A stretch of DNA of 41,123 bases from an uncultured Eubacteriales bacterium. GTDB taxonomy: Bacteria; Bacillota; Clostridia; Oscillospirales; Oscillospiraceae. A model generated the notes under the pieces. That model was not told the DNA's origin. It saw only the letters and a program-made list of their open reading frames with translations, and made no database searches. The stretch lies in contig ONGJ01000028.1 in assembly GCA_900317375.1 (NCBI GenBank), positions 1 to 41,123 of the forward strand. The letters run 5' to 3'. Positions 34,231-41,123 of this stretch are shown here, piece after piece. A program made the position numbers and the translations under genes. Positions within the stretch are counted from its first letter, which is position 1. Every line of letters begins with the position of its first letter.

Positions 34231-34971
34231 TTATGACAGGGCTTCCATTGCAATGGCCGTGTCCAGGGCGATCTCCATCATCTGCGTGAACGAGCTCTGG
34301 CGATCCTCCGCCGAGAGGTTGTCCTCCGGGCGATAGATGTGGTCCGAGATGGTGCAGATGCACAGCGCGCGCTTGCCGGCATAGGCGGCGTTGGCATACA
34401 GGGCCGCGCCCTCCATTTCGACGGCGAGAGCGCCCATCCGCTTCCAGAGGTCTGACAGGCTCTGCCCTTCCGCAGAATAGAAGGTGTCCGACGAGACGAT
34501 GTTGCCCACGCGTATGCTGACCCCGTGCGCCTTCGCGACGTTCACGGCGGTGCTCAACAGGGTGTAGTCGGCGATCGGGGCAAAGGTGGCAGAATCGCCG
34601 AAGCCAAAGCTTTTGACGTAGTTCGAATTGGTGCAGGCCGCCTGACCGGCGACGATGTCGCGCAGCTTCAGGTCATCCTGCAGCGCGCCGGCCGAGCCGA
34701 TGCGGATGATGTTCTGTACATCGTAGAAGTTGAAGAGCTCCCAGCTGTAGATGCCGATGGACGGCATGCCCATGCCCGAGGCCATCACCGTCACCGGTAC
34801 GCCCTTCCAGGTGCCGGTATGGCCCTGTACGCCGCGCACGTTGTTTACCAGCCTCGGCTCGGTGAGAAAGGTCTCGGCGATGAATTTGGCCCGCAGCGGG
34901 TCGCCGGGCATCAGGACGGTTTTGGCAAAGTCTTCTTTCTTCGCGTTGATATGCGGTGTCGGAATCGGCAT
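34231..34971 (-). CDS. deoD: Purine-nucleoside phosphorylase DeoD
   Basis: DeoD splits purine (deoxy)nucleosides with phosphate into base and (deoxy)ribose-1-phosphate. The 246-residue product has MPIPTPHINAK at the N-terminus, MPGDPLRAKFIAETFL, the phosphate-site region VRGVQGHTGTWKG, MASGMGMPSIGIYSWELF, ALAVEMEGAALYANAA and the catalytic SDHIYRPED. Start ATG 34971 follows GAAGGGGG (34979-34986). The frame is open much further upstream but only as antisense of udk. Placed upstream of the nucleoside importer genes, it supplies the salvage step for imported nucleosides. No hairpin terminator is evident after it, only a T-rich run. Confidence 0.96.
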   Translation of the reverse strand: MPIPTPHINAKKEDFAKTVLMPGDPLRAKFIAETFLTEPRLVNNVRGVQGHTGTWKGVPVTVMASGMGMPSIGIYSWELFNFYDVQNIIRIGSAGALQDDLKLRDIVAGQAACTNSNYVKSFGFGDSATFAPIADYTLLSTAVNVAKAHGVSIRVGNIVSSDTFYSAEGQSLSDLWKRMGALAVEMEGAALYANAAYAGKRALCICTISDHIYRPEDNLSAEDRQSSFTQMMEIALDTAIAMEALS

Positions 34972-35016
34972 GATGGTTCCCCCTTCGATACAGATAGTAT
35001 GGTATGATGTATCAAA

Positions 35017-35045
35017 AGTATAATGGAGAAAAAGCAAAAAGTCAA
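35017..35045 (-). promoter_or_regulatory. Sigma-A promoter for deoD
   Basis: On the minus strand TTGACT (35045-35040) and TATACT (35022-35017) are separated by 17 bp. It abuts the divergent udk promoter with only one base between the two -35 hexamers. Confidence 0.78.
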
Positions 35046-35046
35046 A

Positions 35047-35075
35047 TTGAAAGCGCCGGACTTCTGTGGTATGAT
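35047..35075 (+). promoter_or_regulatory. Extended -10 promoter for udk operon
   Basis: TTGAAA (35047-35052) and TATGAT (35070-35075) are 17 bp apart, with TG at 35067-35068 forming an extended -10. It is back to back with the deoD promoter. Confidence 0.82.
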
Positions 35076-35106
35076 AGATCGACTGATAACAAACGGAGGA
35101 TTCCCC

Positions 35107-35724
35107 ATGCAGAAAGTGATGGTAATCGGCATCGCCGGCGGCACCGGAAGCGGGAAAACCACCATTACCCGCCGCCTGATGCAGCGCTTCGGCAAAGATG
35201 TCTGCATGCTCTCGTATGACAATTATTATAAGGAGCGGCACAGCATCCCCTTTGAAGAGCGTGCCAAAATCAACTACGACCACCCGGACGCTTTCGATAC
35301 CGAGCGCTTTCTTCAGGACCTGCGCACCCTCAAGGCGGGAAAGCCGATCCAGTGCCCGATCTACGACTACGCGATTCATGACCGCCTTGACCAGACGCGC
35401 GAGATCCGCCCGGCTCGGGTCATCGTGGTGGAGGGCATCCTGATCTTCGACAGTCCGGAGCTCTGCGACGAGATGGATATCAAGATCTTTGTCGATGCCG
35501 ATGCCGATGTGCGGATTCTGCGCCGCATCGTGCGCGACGTGCGCGACCGCGGCCGCAGTCTCGAGAGTGTCGTCAACCAGTACCTGAACACGGTCAAGCC
35601 CATGCACGAAAAGTATGTCGAGCCCTCCAAGCGCCGTGCCGACATCATTATCCCCGAGGGCGGACACAATCCGGTAGCGCTGGAGATGATAACCGAGCGC
35701 GTCCGCGCGCATCTGGAAAGGTGA
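35107..35724 (+). CDS. udk: Uridine kinase
   Basis: Uridine/cytidine kinase phosphorylates pyrimidine nucleosides to UMP or CMP for salvage. The 205-residue product has Walker A GGTGSGKTT at residues 11-19, LSYDNYYKER, NYDHPDAFD and PIYDYAIHDR, all hallmark motifs, and VVEGILIF as Walker B. ATG 35107 follows CGGAGGA (35094-35100). It opens an apparent operon with tdk and the sufC/sufBD pair and is divergent from deoD, grouping purine and pyrimidine salvage. Confidence 0.95.
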   Translation: MQKVMVIGIAGGTGSGKTTITRRLMQRFGKDVCMLSYDNYYKERHSIPFEERAKINYDHPDAFDTERFLQDLRTLKAGKPIQCPIYDYAIHDRLDQTREIRPARVIVVEGILIFDSPELCDEMDIKIFVDADADVRILRRIVRDVRDRGRSLESVVNQYLNTVKPMHEKYVEPSKRRADIIIPEGGHNPVALEMITERVRAHLER

Positions 35725-35729
35725 GGAAG

Positions 35730-36320
35730 ATGGCAAAGCTGTATTTCAAATACGGGGCGATGGGCTCCTCCAAGTCCGCACAGGCCCTGATTACCAAGTT
35801 CAATTATGAAGAGCTGGGGATGACCGTCTGGCTCATCAAGCCCAGCATCGACACCCGCGACGGCGCCGACCTGATCCGCAGCCGCATCGGTCTTTCCTGT
35901 CATGCCCGGGTGATCACCCCGGACGAGAGCATCATCGCCGCCTACCGAAAGGCGGGCAGGCACGATGTCATCATTGCCGACGAGGCCCAGTTTTTCACCC
36001 CCGAGCAGATTGACGAGCTGCGCACCCTGGTCGACGATGACGACCTGCCGGTCCTGTGCTTCGGTCTGCGCACCGACTTTCTGACCCATTTCTTCCCCGG
36101 TGCCCGGCGCCTGATGGAGCTGGCCGATTCCCTGACCGAGATCAAGACGGTCTGCGCCTGCGGCCGCAAGGCGACCGTGAACGCCCGCATCGACGCCTCC
36201 GGCCGCATCATCACCGAGGGCGACCAGGTCTTCCTCGGCGGCAACGACAGCTATGTCGCCATGTGCCACCAGTGCTGGAAGCGGAAGATCCGCGAGCAGA
36301 ACACCCCCAAAGAAGCCTGA
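35730..36320 (+). CDS. tdk: Thymidine kinase (type II)
   Basis: Thymidine kinase makes dTMP from thymidine. The 196-residue product starts MAKLYFKYGAM as in the family, has Walker B VIIADEAQFF, the lasso/thymidine-binding GGNDSYVAMC and four zinc-binding cysteines (CAC, then CHQC). The P-loop reads GAMGSSKS instead of the common GxMxSGKT/S, with Ser in place of the Gly before Lys; this seems to be a variant also used by some Clostridia, but it is worth noting. ATG 35730 fits homology better than the in-frame GTG at 35721, which overlaps the udk stop. Confidence 0.94.
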   Translation: MAKLYFKYGAMGSSKSAQALITKFNYEELGMTVWLIKPSIDTRDGADLIRSRIGLSCHARVITPDESIIAAYRKAGRHDVIIADEAQFFTPEQIDELRTLVDDDDLPVLCFGLRTDFLTHFFPGARRLMELADSLTEIKTVCACGRKATVNARIDASGRIITEGDQVFLGGNDSYVAMCHQCWKRKIREQNTPKEA

Positions 36321-36341
36321 AAAGGAGAATGTACAGAAAAC

Positions 36342-37081
36342 ATGCTGGAAATCAGAAACCTCAGCTTTTCCGTCGAAGAGGACGGGAATCGGAAAGAAAT
36401 CCTCCGGAATCTGAATCTGCAGATTAAGGATGGCAAATTTGTCGTCATCACCGGGCCCAACGGCAGCGGCAAGTCCACCCTCGCCCGCCTGATCATGGGC
36501 ATCGAAAAGCCCAGCGCCGGGCAGATTCTGCTGGACGGGACCGACATCACCGGCCTCGACATCACCGGCCGCGCCAGAGCGGGCATCAGCTTTGCCTTTC
36601 AGCAGCCTGTGCGCTTCAAGGGCATCCGGGTACAGGACCTGCTGCGTTTGGCCTCCGGCAGAAACCTTTCGGTCTCCCAGGCCTGCGAATATCTGTCCGA
36701 GGTGGGGCTCTGCGCCCGGGATTATATCGACCGTGAGATCAATTCCTCCCTCTCCGGGGGCGAGCTGAAGCGGATCGAAATTGCCACCCTCATGGCGCGC
36801 CATACGCGCCTTTCGGTCTTTGACGAGCCGGAAGCCGGCATCGACCTCTGGAGCTTTCAGAACCTGATCCGCATTTTTGAGTGATCCGCATTTTTGAGAA
36901 AATGCGCAGCGAGATCAAGGACAGCGCCATCGTCATCATCTCCCATCAGGAGCGCATCCTCCAGATCGCCGACGAGATCCTGCTTCTCTCCGGCGGCGAA
37001 ATCACCCGGCGCGGAAGCCCGGACGAGATTCTGCCCGGTCTGGTGACGGGCAGCGGCGTCTGCGTCCGGCTGCAGTCGTAA
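36342..37081 (+). pseudogene. sufC: SufC-like ABC ATPase, frame broken by 17-bp tandem duplication
   Basis: SufC is the cytosolic ATPase that drives Fe-S cluster assembly on a SufB/SufD-type scaffold. The first frame (36342-36884, 180 residues) holds Walker A GPNGSGKST, FAFQQPVRFKG, signature SLSGGELKRIE and Walker B LSVFDEPEAGID. It stops at TGA 36882. The rest (EKMRSEIKDSAIVIISHQERI, with the H-loop His) continues in another frame to 37081. Removing one copy of the 17-bp repeat at 36865-36898 restores a 240-residue SufC of normal length. As written, the truncated protein lacks the H-loop and should be inactive. Because the flanking genes are intact and the function essential, an assembly or sequencing error is plausible. 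Confidence 0.88.
36865..36898 (+). repeat. Exact 17-bp tandem duplication inside sufC
   Basis: TGATCCGCATTTTTGAG occurs at 36865-36881 and again immediately at 36882-36898. The second copy starts with the TGA that ends the first reading frame; 17 is not a multiple of three, so it shifts the frame. Confidence 0.97.
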
Positions 37082-37094
37082 GGAGGGCAGAACA

Positions 37095-38021
37095 ATGGTC
37101 AAACTGGATTCCATTCAAAAACGCCTGATCGAGGAAATTGCCGACCTGCACAGCGTGCCGACCGGCGCCTACAATTTCCGTGCCAACAGCCAGCTTGCCG
37201 GCCGGAACACCACCGCCAACATCGACATCGTCTCCAAGCCGGACGGCAGCGGCATTGATATTCATATCAAACCCGGCACCCGGAACGAGAGCGTGCACAT
37301 CCCCGTGGTCCTGTCCGAGAGCGGCATCAAAGAAACGGTCTATAACGACTTCTATGTCGGCGCCGACAGCGACGTCGTCATCGTCGCCGGCTGCGGCATC
37401 GACAACTGCGGCAGCCAGGATTCCGAGCACGACGGCATTCACCGCTTCTTTCTCGAAAAGGGCGCCAAAGTCCGCTATGTGGAAAAGCATTACGGCTCCG
37501 GTGACGGCCGCGGCAGACGCATCCTGAACCCGGTTACCGAGGTGTATATGGAGGAAGGCAGCTCCATGGAGATGGAGATGGAGCAGATCAAGGGCGTCGA
37601 CTCCACCGAGCGCGCCACCGTTGCCGAGCTGAAGGGCGATGCCCGCCTTGTGGTGAAGGAGCGCCTGATGACCCACGGCAGCCAGCATGCCGTCAGCGAT
37701 TACCGGGTCAGCCTGAACGGCGCCGGTGCGACGGCGGATGTGGTCTCACGCTCCGTGGCGCGTGACGATTCGTCCCAGACCTTCAACGCCCGCATCACCG
37801 GCAACGCGCCCTGCAGCGGGCATACCGAGTGCGATTCCATCATCATGGACAACGGCCGTATTCTTGCCATTCCCTCCCTCGAGGCCAACAACATTGACGC
37901 CATGCTGGTGCACGAGGCGGCCATCGGCAAAATTGCCGGGGACCAGCTAATCAAGCTCATGACCCTCGGCCTGACCCCGCAGGAAGCGGAAGAACAGATC
38001 ATCAGCGGCTTCCTCCGCTGA
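37095..38021 (+). CDS. SufB/SufD-like Fe-S scaffold (minimal SMS-type SufBD)
   Basis: A 308-residue protein with the SufB/SufD beta-helix core, much shorter than classical SufB (about 480). Key residues line up with SufB: Cys246 in TECDSIIM matches the cluster-assembly Cys of E. coli SufB (TQCDS context) and Glu274 in VHEAAIGKI matches the HEA motif; the C-terminus QLIKLMTLGLTPQEAEEQII is typical. No separate SufB, SufD, SufS or SufU is nearby. With sufC 13 nt upstream, this looks like a two-component SUF-like minimal system (SmsC-SmsB) in which one scaffold replaces SufB plus SufD. Confidence 0.88.
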   Translation: MVKLDSIQKRLIEEIADLHSVPTGAYNFRANSQLAGRNTTANIDIVSKPDGSGIDIHIKPGTRNESVHIPVVLSESGIKETVYNDFYVGADSDVVIVAGCGIDNCGSQDSEHDGIHRFFLEKGAKVRYVEKHYGSGDGRGRRILNPVTEVYMEEGSSMEMEMEQIKGVDSTERATVAELKGDARLVVKERLMTHGSQHAVSDYRVSLNGAGATADVVSRSVARDDSSQTFNARITGNAPCSGHTECDSIIMDNGRILAIPSLEANNIDAMLVHEAAIGKIAGDQLIKLMTLGLTPQEAEEQIISGFLR

Positions 38022-38052
38022 TTCCCGTCCTTTTTACCTTATAATCCCTTTT

Positions 38053-38120
38053 CACAGCAGGCTGCAGTTGACAACTGTAGCCTGCTGTGTTATGATAAGC
38101 CTGCTCGAGCTACAACTGTA
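38053..38120 (+). promoter_or_regulatory. BlaI-type autoregulated promoter with two operators and a large dyad
   Basis: TTGACA (38068-38073) and TATGAT (38091-38096) are 17 bp apart with an extended -10 TG at 38088-38089. TACAACTGTA at 38111-38120 is a perfect TACA-NN-TGTA BlaI/MecI half-dyad core just after the predicted start, and GACAACTGTA at 38070-38079 is a one-mismatch copy overlapping the -35. A 17-bp inverted repeat (38053-38069 with 38073-38089) encloses the -35 and spacer. Its lack of a T-tract argues against a terminator. Confidence 0.82.
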
Positions 38121-38143
38121 AACTCTTGGAGGAGGTCAGTATC

Positions 38144-38545
38144 ATGTCAGAACCCGTCAAAGACAGTATCGCCGGTCAGATTGCCGGTCGGATCACCGGT
38201 TCCGAGCTGGAGGTCATGAAACTTCTGTGGCGCGCGGAGGACGCTCTGCCCATCACGGAAATCCGGGAAACTCTGCAGCGCCAAAAGGGCTGGGAACCGG
38301 CGACCATCAAGACCCTGGTTTCCCGCCTGGTCGGCAAGGGTGCCCTGCGCCAGGAAAAGCGAAACGTCTATTATTACTCGCCCCTGATCGAGGAGCAGGC
38401 GTATAACGCCTGGGCGACGGACGATCTGATCCACCGCCTGTATAACGGCAGCGCGCGGAATCTGGTCGCGGCCCTGGTGCATTCCGACGGCCTGACGAAA
38501 CAGGACCTCGAAGAACTGCAGAATATGTTTATCGTGGAGGATTAG
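38144..38545 (+). CDS. BlaI/MecI-family transcriptional repressor
   Basis: This 133-residue winged-helix repressor is of the penicillinase-repressor family. The N-terminal winged helix contains LTGSE-like ITGSELEVMKLLW, ITEIRETL, the recognition region WEPATIKTLVSRLVGKGAL and the wing QEKRNVYYYSPLI. The C-terminal half (about residues 85-130) is the helical dimerisation part that is normally cleaved when the sensor is triggered. ATG 38144 lies 8 nt after GGAGGAGG. The M56 protease gene starts 3 nt after its stop. It likely represses its own promoter through the TACA-NN-TGTA sites. Confidence 0.93.
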   Translation: MSEPVKDSIAGQIAGRITGSELEVMKLLWRAEDALPITEIRETLQRQKGWEPATIKTLVSRLVGKGALRQEKRNVYYYSPLIEEQAYNAWATDDLIHRLYNGSARNLVAALVHSDGLTKQDLEELQNMFIVED

Positions 38546-38548
38546 CAT

Positions 38549-41123
38549 ATGAAAACACTTCTTGCTCTTACCGTAAGCGGAAGTGCCCTGACAATCCTGC
38601 TTTTGGTGCTCCGGTATATCCTTCTGAAAAAGATGCCGAGCACCGTCTATTACTATGCCTGGCTGCTGGTGCTGCTGCGTTTTCTGCTGCCGCTGCCCGG
38701 CCTTGTTCCGCCTTTCCCCGCGTCGGCCGATTCCGCCCCGGAGGCGGCCGCCTATACCGTACAGGCCGAAAACAGGCCTGAGACCCCGCAGCCGGCAGAA
38801 TACCCGGCTGCTCCGGAAGCGCTGCTGCAGGGCAGCGCTGGAAACCGGGCTCCGGAACCCGCCCCGGCACTGAACACAGCAGCTCCCGCTGCCGCGGAAA
38901 AGGGCACCTTTGACTGGCGCTCACCCGCCCTCTGGCTCAGCCTTTGGGCGGCAGGGGCAGCCCTCTGTTTCGGAACGACGGTGTTCTCGTATGCCCGCTT
39001 CATGCATGCCCTGCGGCGAAGCCTCCGGAAACCGGATGCGGAGCTTTCCGAGCTTTACGGCTCCCTGCCCGGCCAAAAGCCTGCCCTGTACACCAGTGAT
39101 GCGCTGAAGACGCCCCTGATGTGCGGCGTGCTCCATCCCCGCATCATCCTGCCGACCGGTCCGCTGGACGCAGAGCAGCTTTCCAACATTCTGCGCCACG
39201 AGCTCATGCACTTCCGGCGCCGTGACACCCTGTATAAATGGTTCGCCGCCGCGGTTCTCTCGCTGCAGTGGTTCAATCCCCTCGCCTGGCTCGCCCGGCG
39301 CGAGATCGGCCGCGCCTGTGAGCTCAGCTGCGACGAGATGCTGCTGCGTTCCATGAACCGGGAGGAAAAGCAGTCCTACGGCAACACCCTTCTGCACATG
39401 GCTGCCTCCTCGTCTCTTCCGGCCGGCGTGGTTGCGACATCCTTCTCTACGGAAAAGAGAAATCTGAAAGAGCGGCTCCGGCAGATCATGACCTACCGGA
39501 AAAGCGGGGCGCGGGTTCTGGCCGCCGTGCTGGCCCTCGTCCTCCTCACGGGCTGCGGATTGGCTGCCGGCCCGCAGACAGAGAAGCAGGGTACACCGGA
39601 AACGCCGGCTGAGACCTCCGGCAAGGTCGTCCGTGTCACAAGCGTGGACGAACTGCTGGCCGCCATCGCGCCGGACACCGTCATCGAGCTTGCTGCCGGC
39701 GAGTATGATCTCAGCACCGCCTCCGATTACGGCGCGGATACGCACAGCGCCTGTTACTCCTGGAACGGCGTCTGGGACGAAGAGGGCAGAAATTCTGCCG
39801 AGCTGGTGATTACCGCGGATAACCTTACCATTCGCGGCGAAGGCATGGACAGGACCGTGATTGCCGCCGTTCCGCGCTATGCCAACGTCATCCGCTTTGT
39901 CGGCTGCCAAAACCTCACGGTCTCAAATCTCACCGCGGGCCATACGCGGGAGCCCGGTTTCTGCTCCGGCGGTGTTCTGCGCCTGGAAAACGGCACGGAT
40001 GTCCGGGTGGAGGCCTGCGGTCTCTACGGCTGCGGTACCGTCGGCGTGGATGCCGACAAGGTCAGCGGACTCAGCGTTTCCGGCTGCCGCATCTATGAGT
40101 GCAGCTATAACGCCGTCTCCCTCCGGCAATGCCGCAATGTGGATATAGAGAACTGTGAAATTGACCGGCACGGGATTCGCGAGGGGCAGGGCTCCTGCAC
40201 GGCCCTCTTCACCGCGTCGTATTCCGACCGCGTCAGGATGCTTCATAACCGCATCCACGACAATGCCCCCCAGTTTCTCCTGCAGCTTGACTATACGGAG
40301 AACGCCCTGTTTCTCTCCAACGAGGTGTATGACAACCGTTTCGATGCCGCAGTGTTCCAGTTTGAACAGTACGGGGCTACGGTGGACGGCTGCGCCTTCA
40401 AAAACAACGGGACAATACGGCGCTGGGTCTACAGCAGCGGCGTCTATGCCAATGATGTTACAGGAAAGCTTCTGGACGCGGAGGACTTTGAAGCCATGAC
40501 GCTCCGTGACATTGACCCGAATGTGGACGTCACTCCCGCACCCGTAATGGTGGGGACGGAGGTTTCTCCGGGCGCGTCCGTCTTGGTGAAGACGGTGGAC
40601 GAGTTCCTTGCCGCCATCGGTCCGAACCGGACGATCGTCCTGGACGGGGAGCTCTTCGATCTCTCCACAGCCTCCAGCTACGGCTCCGTCGGCGGTGAGT
40701 ATTACTACTGGAATCAGAGCTATGACGGCCCGGAGCTGGTGATCCGAAATCTCGCTAACCTGACGATCCTGGGCAAACCGGAGGATCCCGCCTCCGTTAC
40801 ACTCGCTGCGATTCCCCGCTATGCCAATGTGCTGAATTTCGATAGCTGCGAGAATATTACGGTGGCGGGCTTCACGGCAGGCCACACCAAAGAGCCCGGT
40901 TCCTGCTCGGGCGGCGTGCTCCATTTACAGAACTGCGGCACGGTCACGGTTGACCATATGCGCCTGTACGGCTGCGGCGTTCTGGGAATCCAGACGGCAA
41001 ACTGCGCCCGTCTGGCTGTTTTGAAAACCGAGATTTATGAATGCTCTCAGGGCGCCGGGCAGTTCTTCCAGACCGACGGCATCGCCTTCGACAGCTGCGA
41101 CATCCACGATGTGCCGAGCCCGG
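38549..41123 (+). CDS. BlaR1-like M56 metalloprotease fused to beta-helix sensor (3' end cut)
   Basis: This frame stays open to the window end (858 codons seen). Residues 1-335 follow BlaR1 topology: helices at about 5-25 and 36-53, a Pro/Ala-rich external loop (55-122), a third helix at about 126-147, and a cytoplasmic M56 zinc protease with HELMH at 217-221 and CELSCDE at 257-263. A fourth helix runs about 317-335 and ends in LTGC (Cys336), a perfect lipobox. In BlaR1 an external penicillin-binding domain would follow. Here there are two right-handed beta-helix units with a 317-residue period (VDELLAAIAPDTVIEL and VDEFLAAIGPNRTIVL; shared AGHT-EPG-CSGGVL). It should relieve the upstream BlaI-like repressor on ligand binding. 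The ligand is unknown; surface polysaccharide is a guess. Confidence 0.9.
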   Translation, partial: MKTLLALTVSGSALTILLLVLRYILLKKMPSTVYYYAWLLVLLRFLLPLPGLVPPFPASADSAPEAAAYTVQAENRPETPQPAEYPAAPEALLQGSAGNRAPEPAPALNTAAPAAAEKGTFDWRSPALWLSLWAAGAALCFGTTVFSYARFMHALRRSLRKPDAELSELYGSLPGQKPALYTSDALKTPLMCGVLHPRIILPTGPLDAEQLSNILRHELMHFRRRDTLYKWFAAAVLSLQWFNPLAWLARREIGRACELSCDEMLLRSMNREEKQSYGNTLLHMAASSSLPAGVVATSFSTEKRNLKERLRQIMTYRKSGARVLAAVLALVLLTGCGLAAGPQTEKQGTPETPAETSGKVVRVTSVDELLAAIAPDTVIELAAGEYDLSTASDYGADTHSACYSWNGVWDEEGRNSAELVITADNLTIRGEGMDRTVIAAVPRYANVIRFVGCQNLTVSNLTAGHTREPGFCSGGVLRLENGTDVRVEACGLYGCGTVGVDADKVSGLSVSGCRIYECSYNAVSLRQCRNVDIENCEIDRHGIREGQGSCTALFTASYSDRVRMLHNRIHDNAPQFLLQLDYTENALFLSNEVYDNRFDAAVFQFEQYGATVDGCAFKNNGTIRRWVYSSGVYANDVTGKLLDAEDFEAMTLRDIDPNVDVTPAPVMVGTEVSPGASVLVKTVDEFLAAIGPNRTIVLDGELFDLSTASSYGSVGGEYYYWNQSYDGPELVIRNLANLTILGKPEDPASVTLAAIPRYANVLNFDSCENITVAGFTAGHTKEPGSCSGGVLHLQNCGTVTVDHMRLYGCGVLGIQTANCARLAVLKTEIYECSQGAGQFFQTDGIAFDSCDIHDVPSP
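39644..41123 (+). repeat. Tandem 951-nt beta-helix repeat units in the M56 fusion protein
   Basis: The segment coding VDELLAAIAPD at 39644 recurs as VDEFLAAIGPN at 40595, an in-frame 951-nt (317-codon) period. Within units, LSTAS.YG, RYANV, LT(I/V), AGHT-EPG-CSGGVL and LYGCG-VG recur in the same order. The second copy is incomplete at the window edge. Copies are diverged, so this is an old protein-level repeat. Confidence 0.85.

Noticed and set aside
36881-37081. Independent 66-residue gene after sufC
   Set aside because: Its sequence is the missing C-terminal part of SufC including the H-loop, and its GTG start lies in the duplicated 17 bp without a Shine-Dalgarno sequence.
38053-38090. Rho-independent terminator after the SufB/D-like gene
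   Set aside because: The stem is long, but no T-tract follows and the promoter -35 lies in its loop. It is better explained as an operator-type inverted repeat.

Overview
The window is a GC-rich (roughly 60% by eye), densely packed chromosomal segment from a low-complexity-leader, AGGAGG-type Shine-Dalgarno bacterium. The gene content (SepF, DivIVA, BlaI/BlaR1-like pair, BMP-type nucleoside transporter, glycine riboswitch) and the conserved order yggS-sepF-divIVA-ileS-lspA-rluD point to a Bacillota member of class Clostridia, most likely an Oscillospirales-type gut anaerobe. The genus cannot be named from the sequence alone. Promoters are sigma-A type (TTGACA/TATAAT with 16-18 bp spacers, several with an extended -10), and TTG start codons with well placed ribosome binding sites are common.

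Layout. 1-10067 (+): housekeeping block of DNA repair and tRNA modification (mutL, partial; miaA), PLP homeostasis (yggS), cell division (sepF, divIVA), ileS, an lspA with a long charged C-terminal tail, rluD and a small membrane protein. 10068-11846: promoter, glycine riboswitch, terminator and a sodium:alanine/glycine symporter. 11858-12845: a PfkB-family sugar/nucleoside kinase. 12868-17475: a four-gene signalling operon with two GGDEF diguanylate cyclases, an XRE-REC response regulator and a LytS-like histidine kinase. 17477-19473: a membrane protein with two Rossmann domains and a C-terminal RyR domain.

19465-28886: a sugar-use region. One operon encodes a XylB-like kinase, a DUF4867 protein, an L-fucose/arabinose-isomerase-like enzyme and an unknown 145-residue protein. 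It is followed by a ChvE-MmsA-MmsB type sugar ABC transporter whose binding protein is an in-frame tandem duplication (1035-nt period) that carries two compensating indels at the same place in each copy. The implied route is aldose import, isomerisation to a ketose, then phosphorylation.

29311-35045 (-): purine nucleoside uptake and salvage, with a BMP-family binding protein, one ATPase, two permeases and a DeoD purine nucleoside phosphorylase. 35047-38021 (+): a divergent operon of udk, tdk and a two-gene SUF-like minimal system (SufC plus one SufB/D-like scaffold). The sufC frame is broken by an exact 17-bp tandem duplication. 38053-41123 (+): a BlaI-like repressor with its own TACA-NN-TGTA operators and a BlaR1/M56 metalloprotease whose usual penicillin-sensor domain is replaced by tandem right-handed beta-helix units. 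That gene runs off the end of the window.

The best candidates for something little described are the M56/beta-helix sensor with an internal lipobox, the RyR/double-Rossmann membrane protein, and the duplicated sugar-binding protein. The apparent frameshifts at three sites could be assembly errors and should be checked against reads before biology is inferred.
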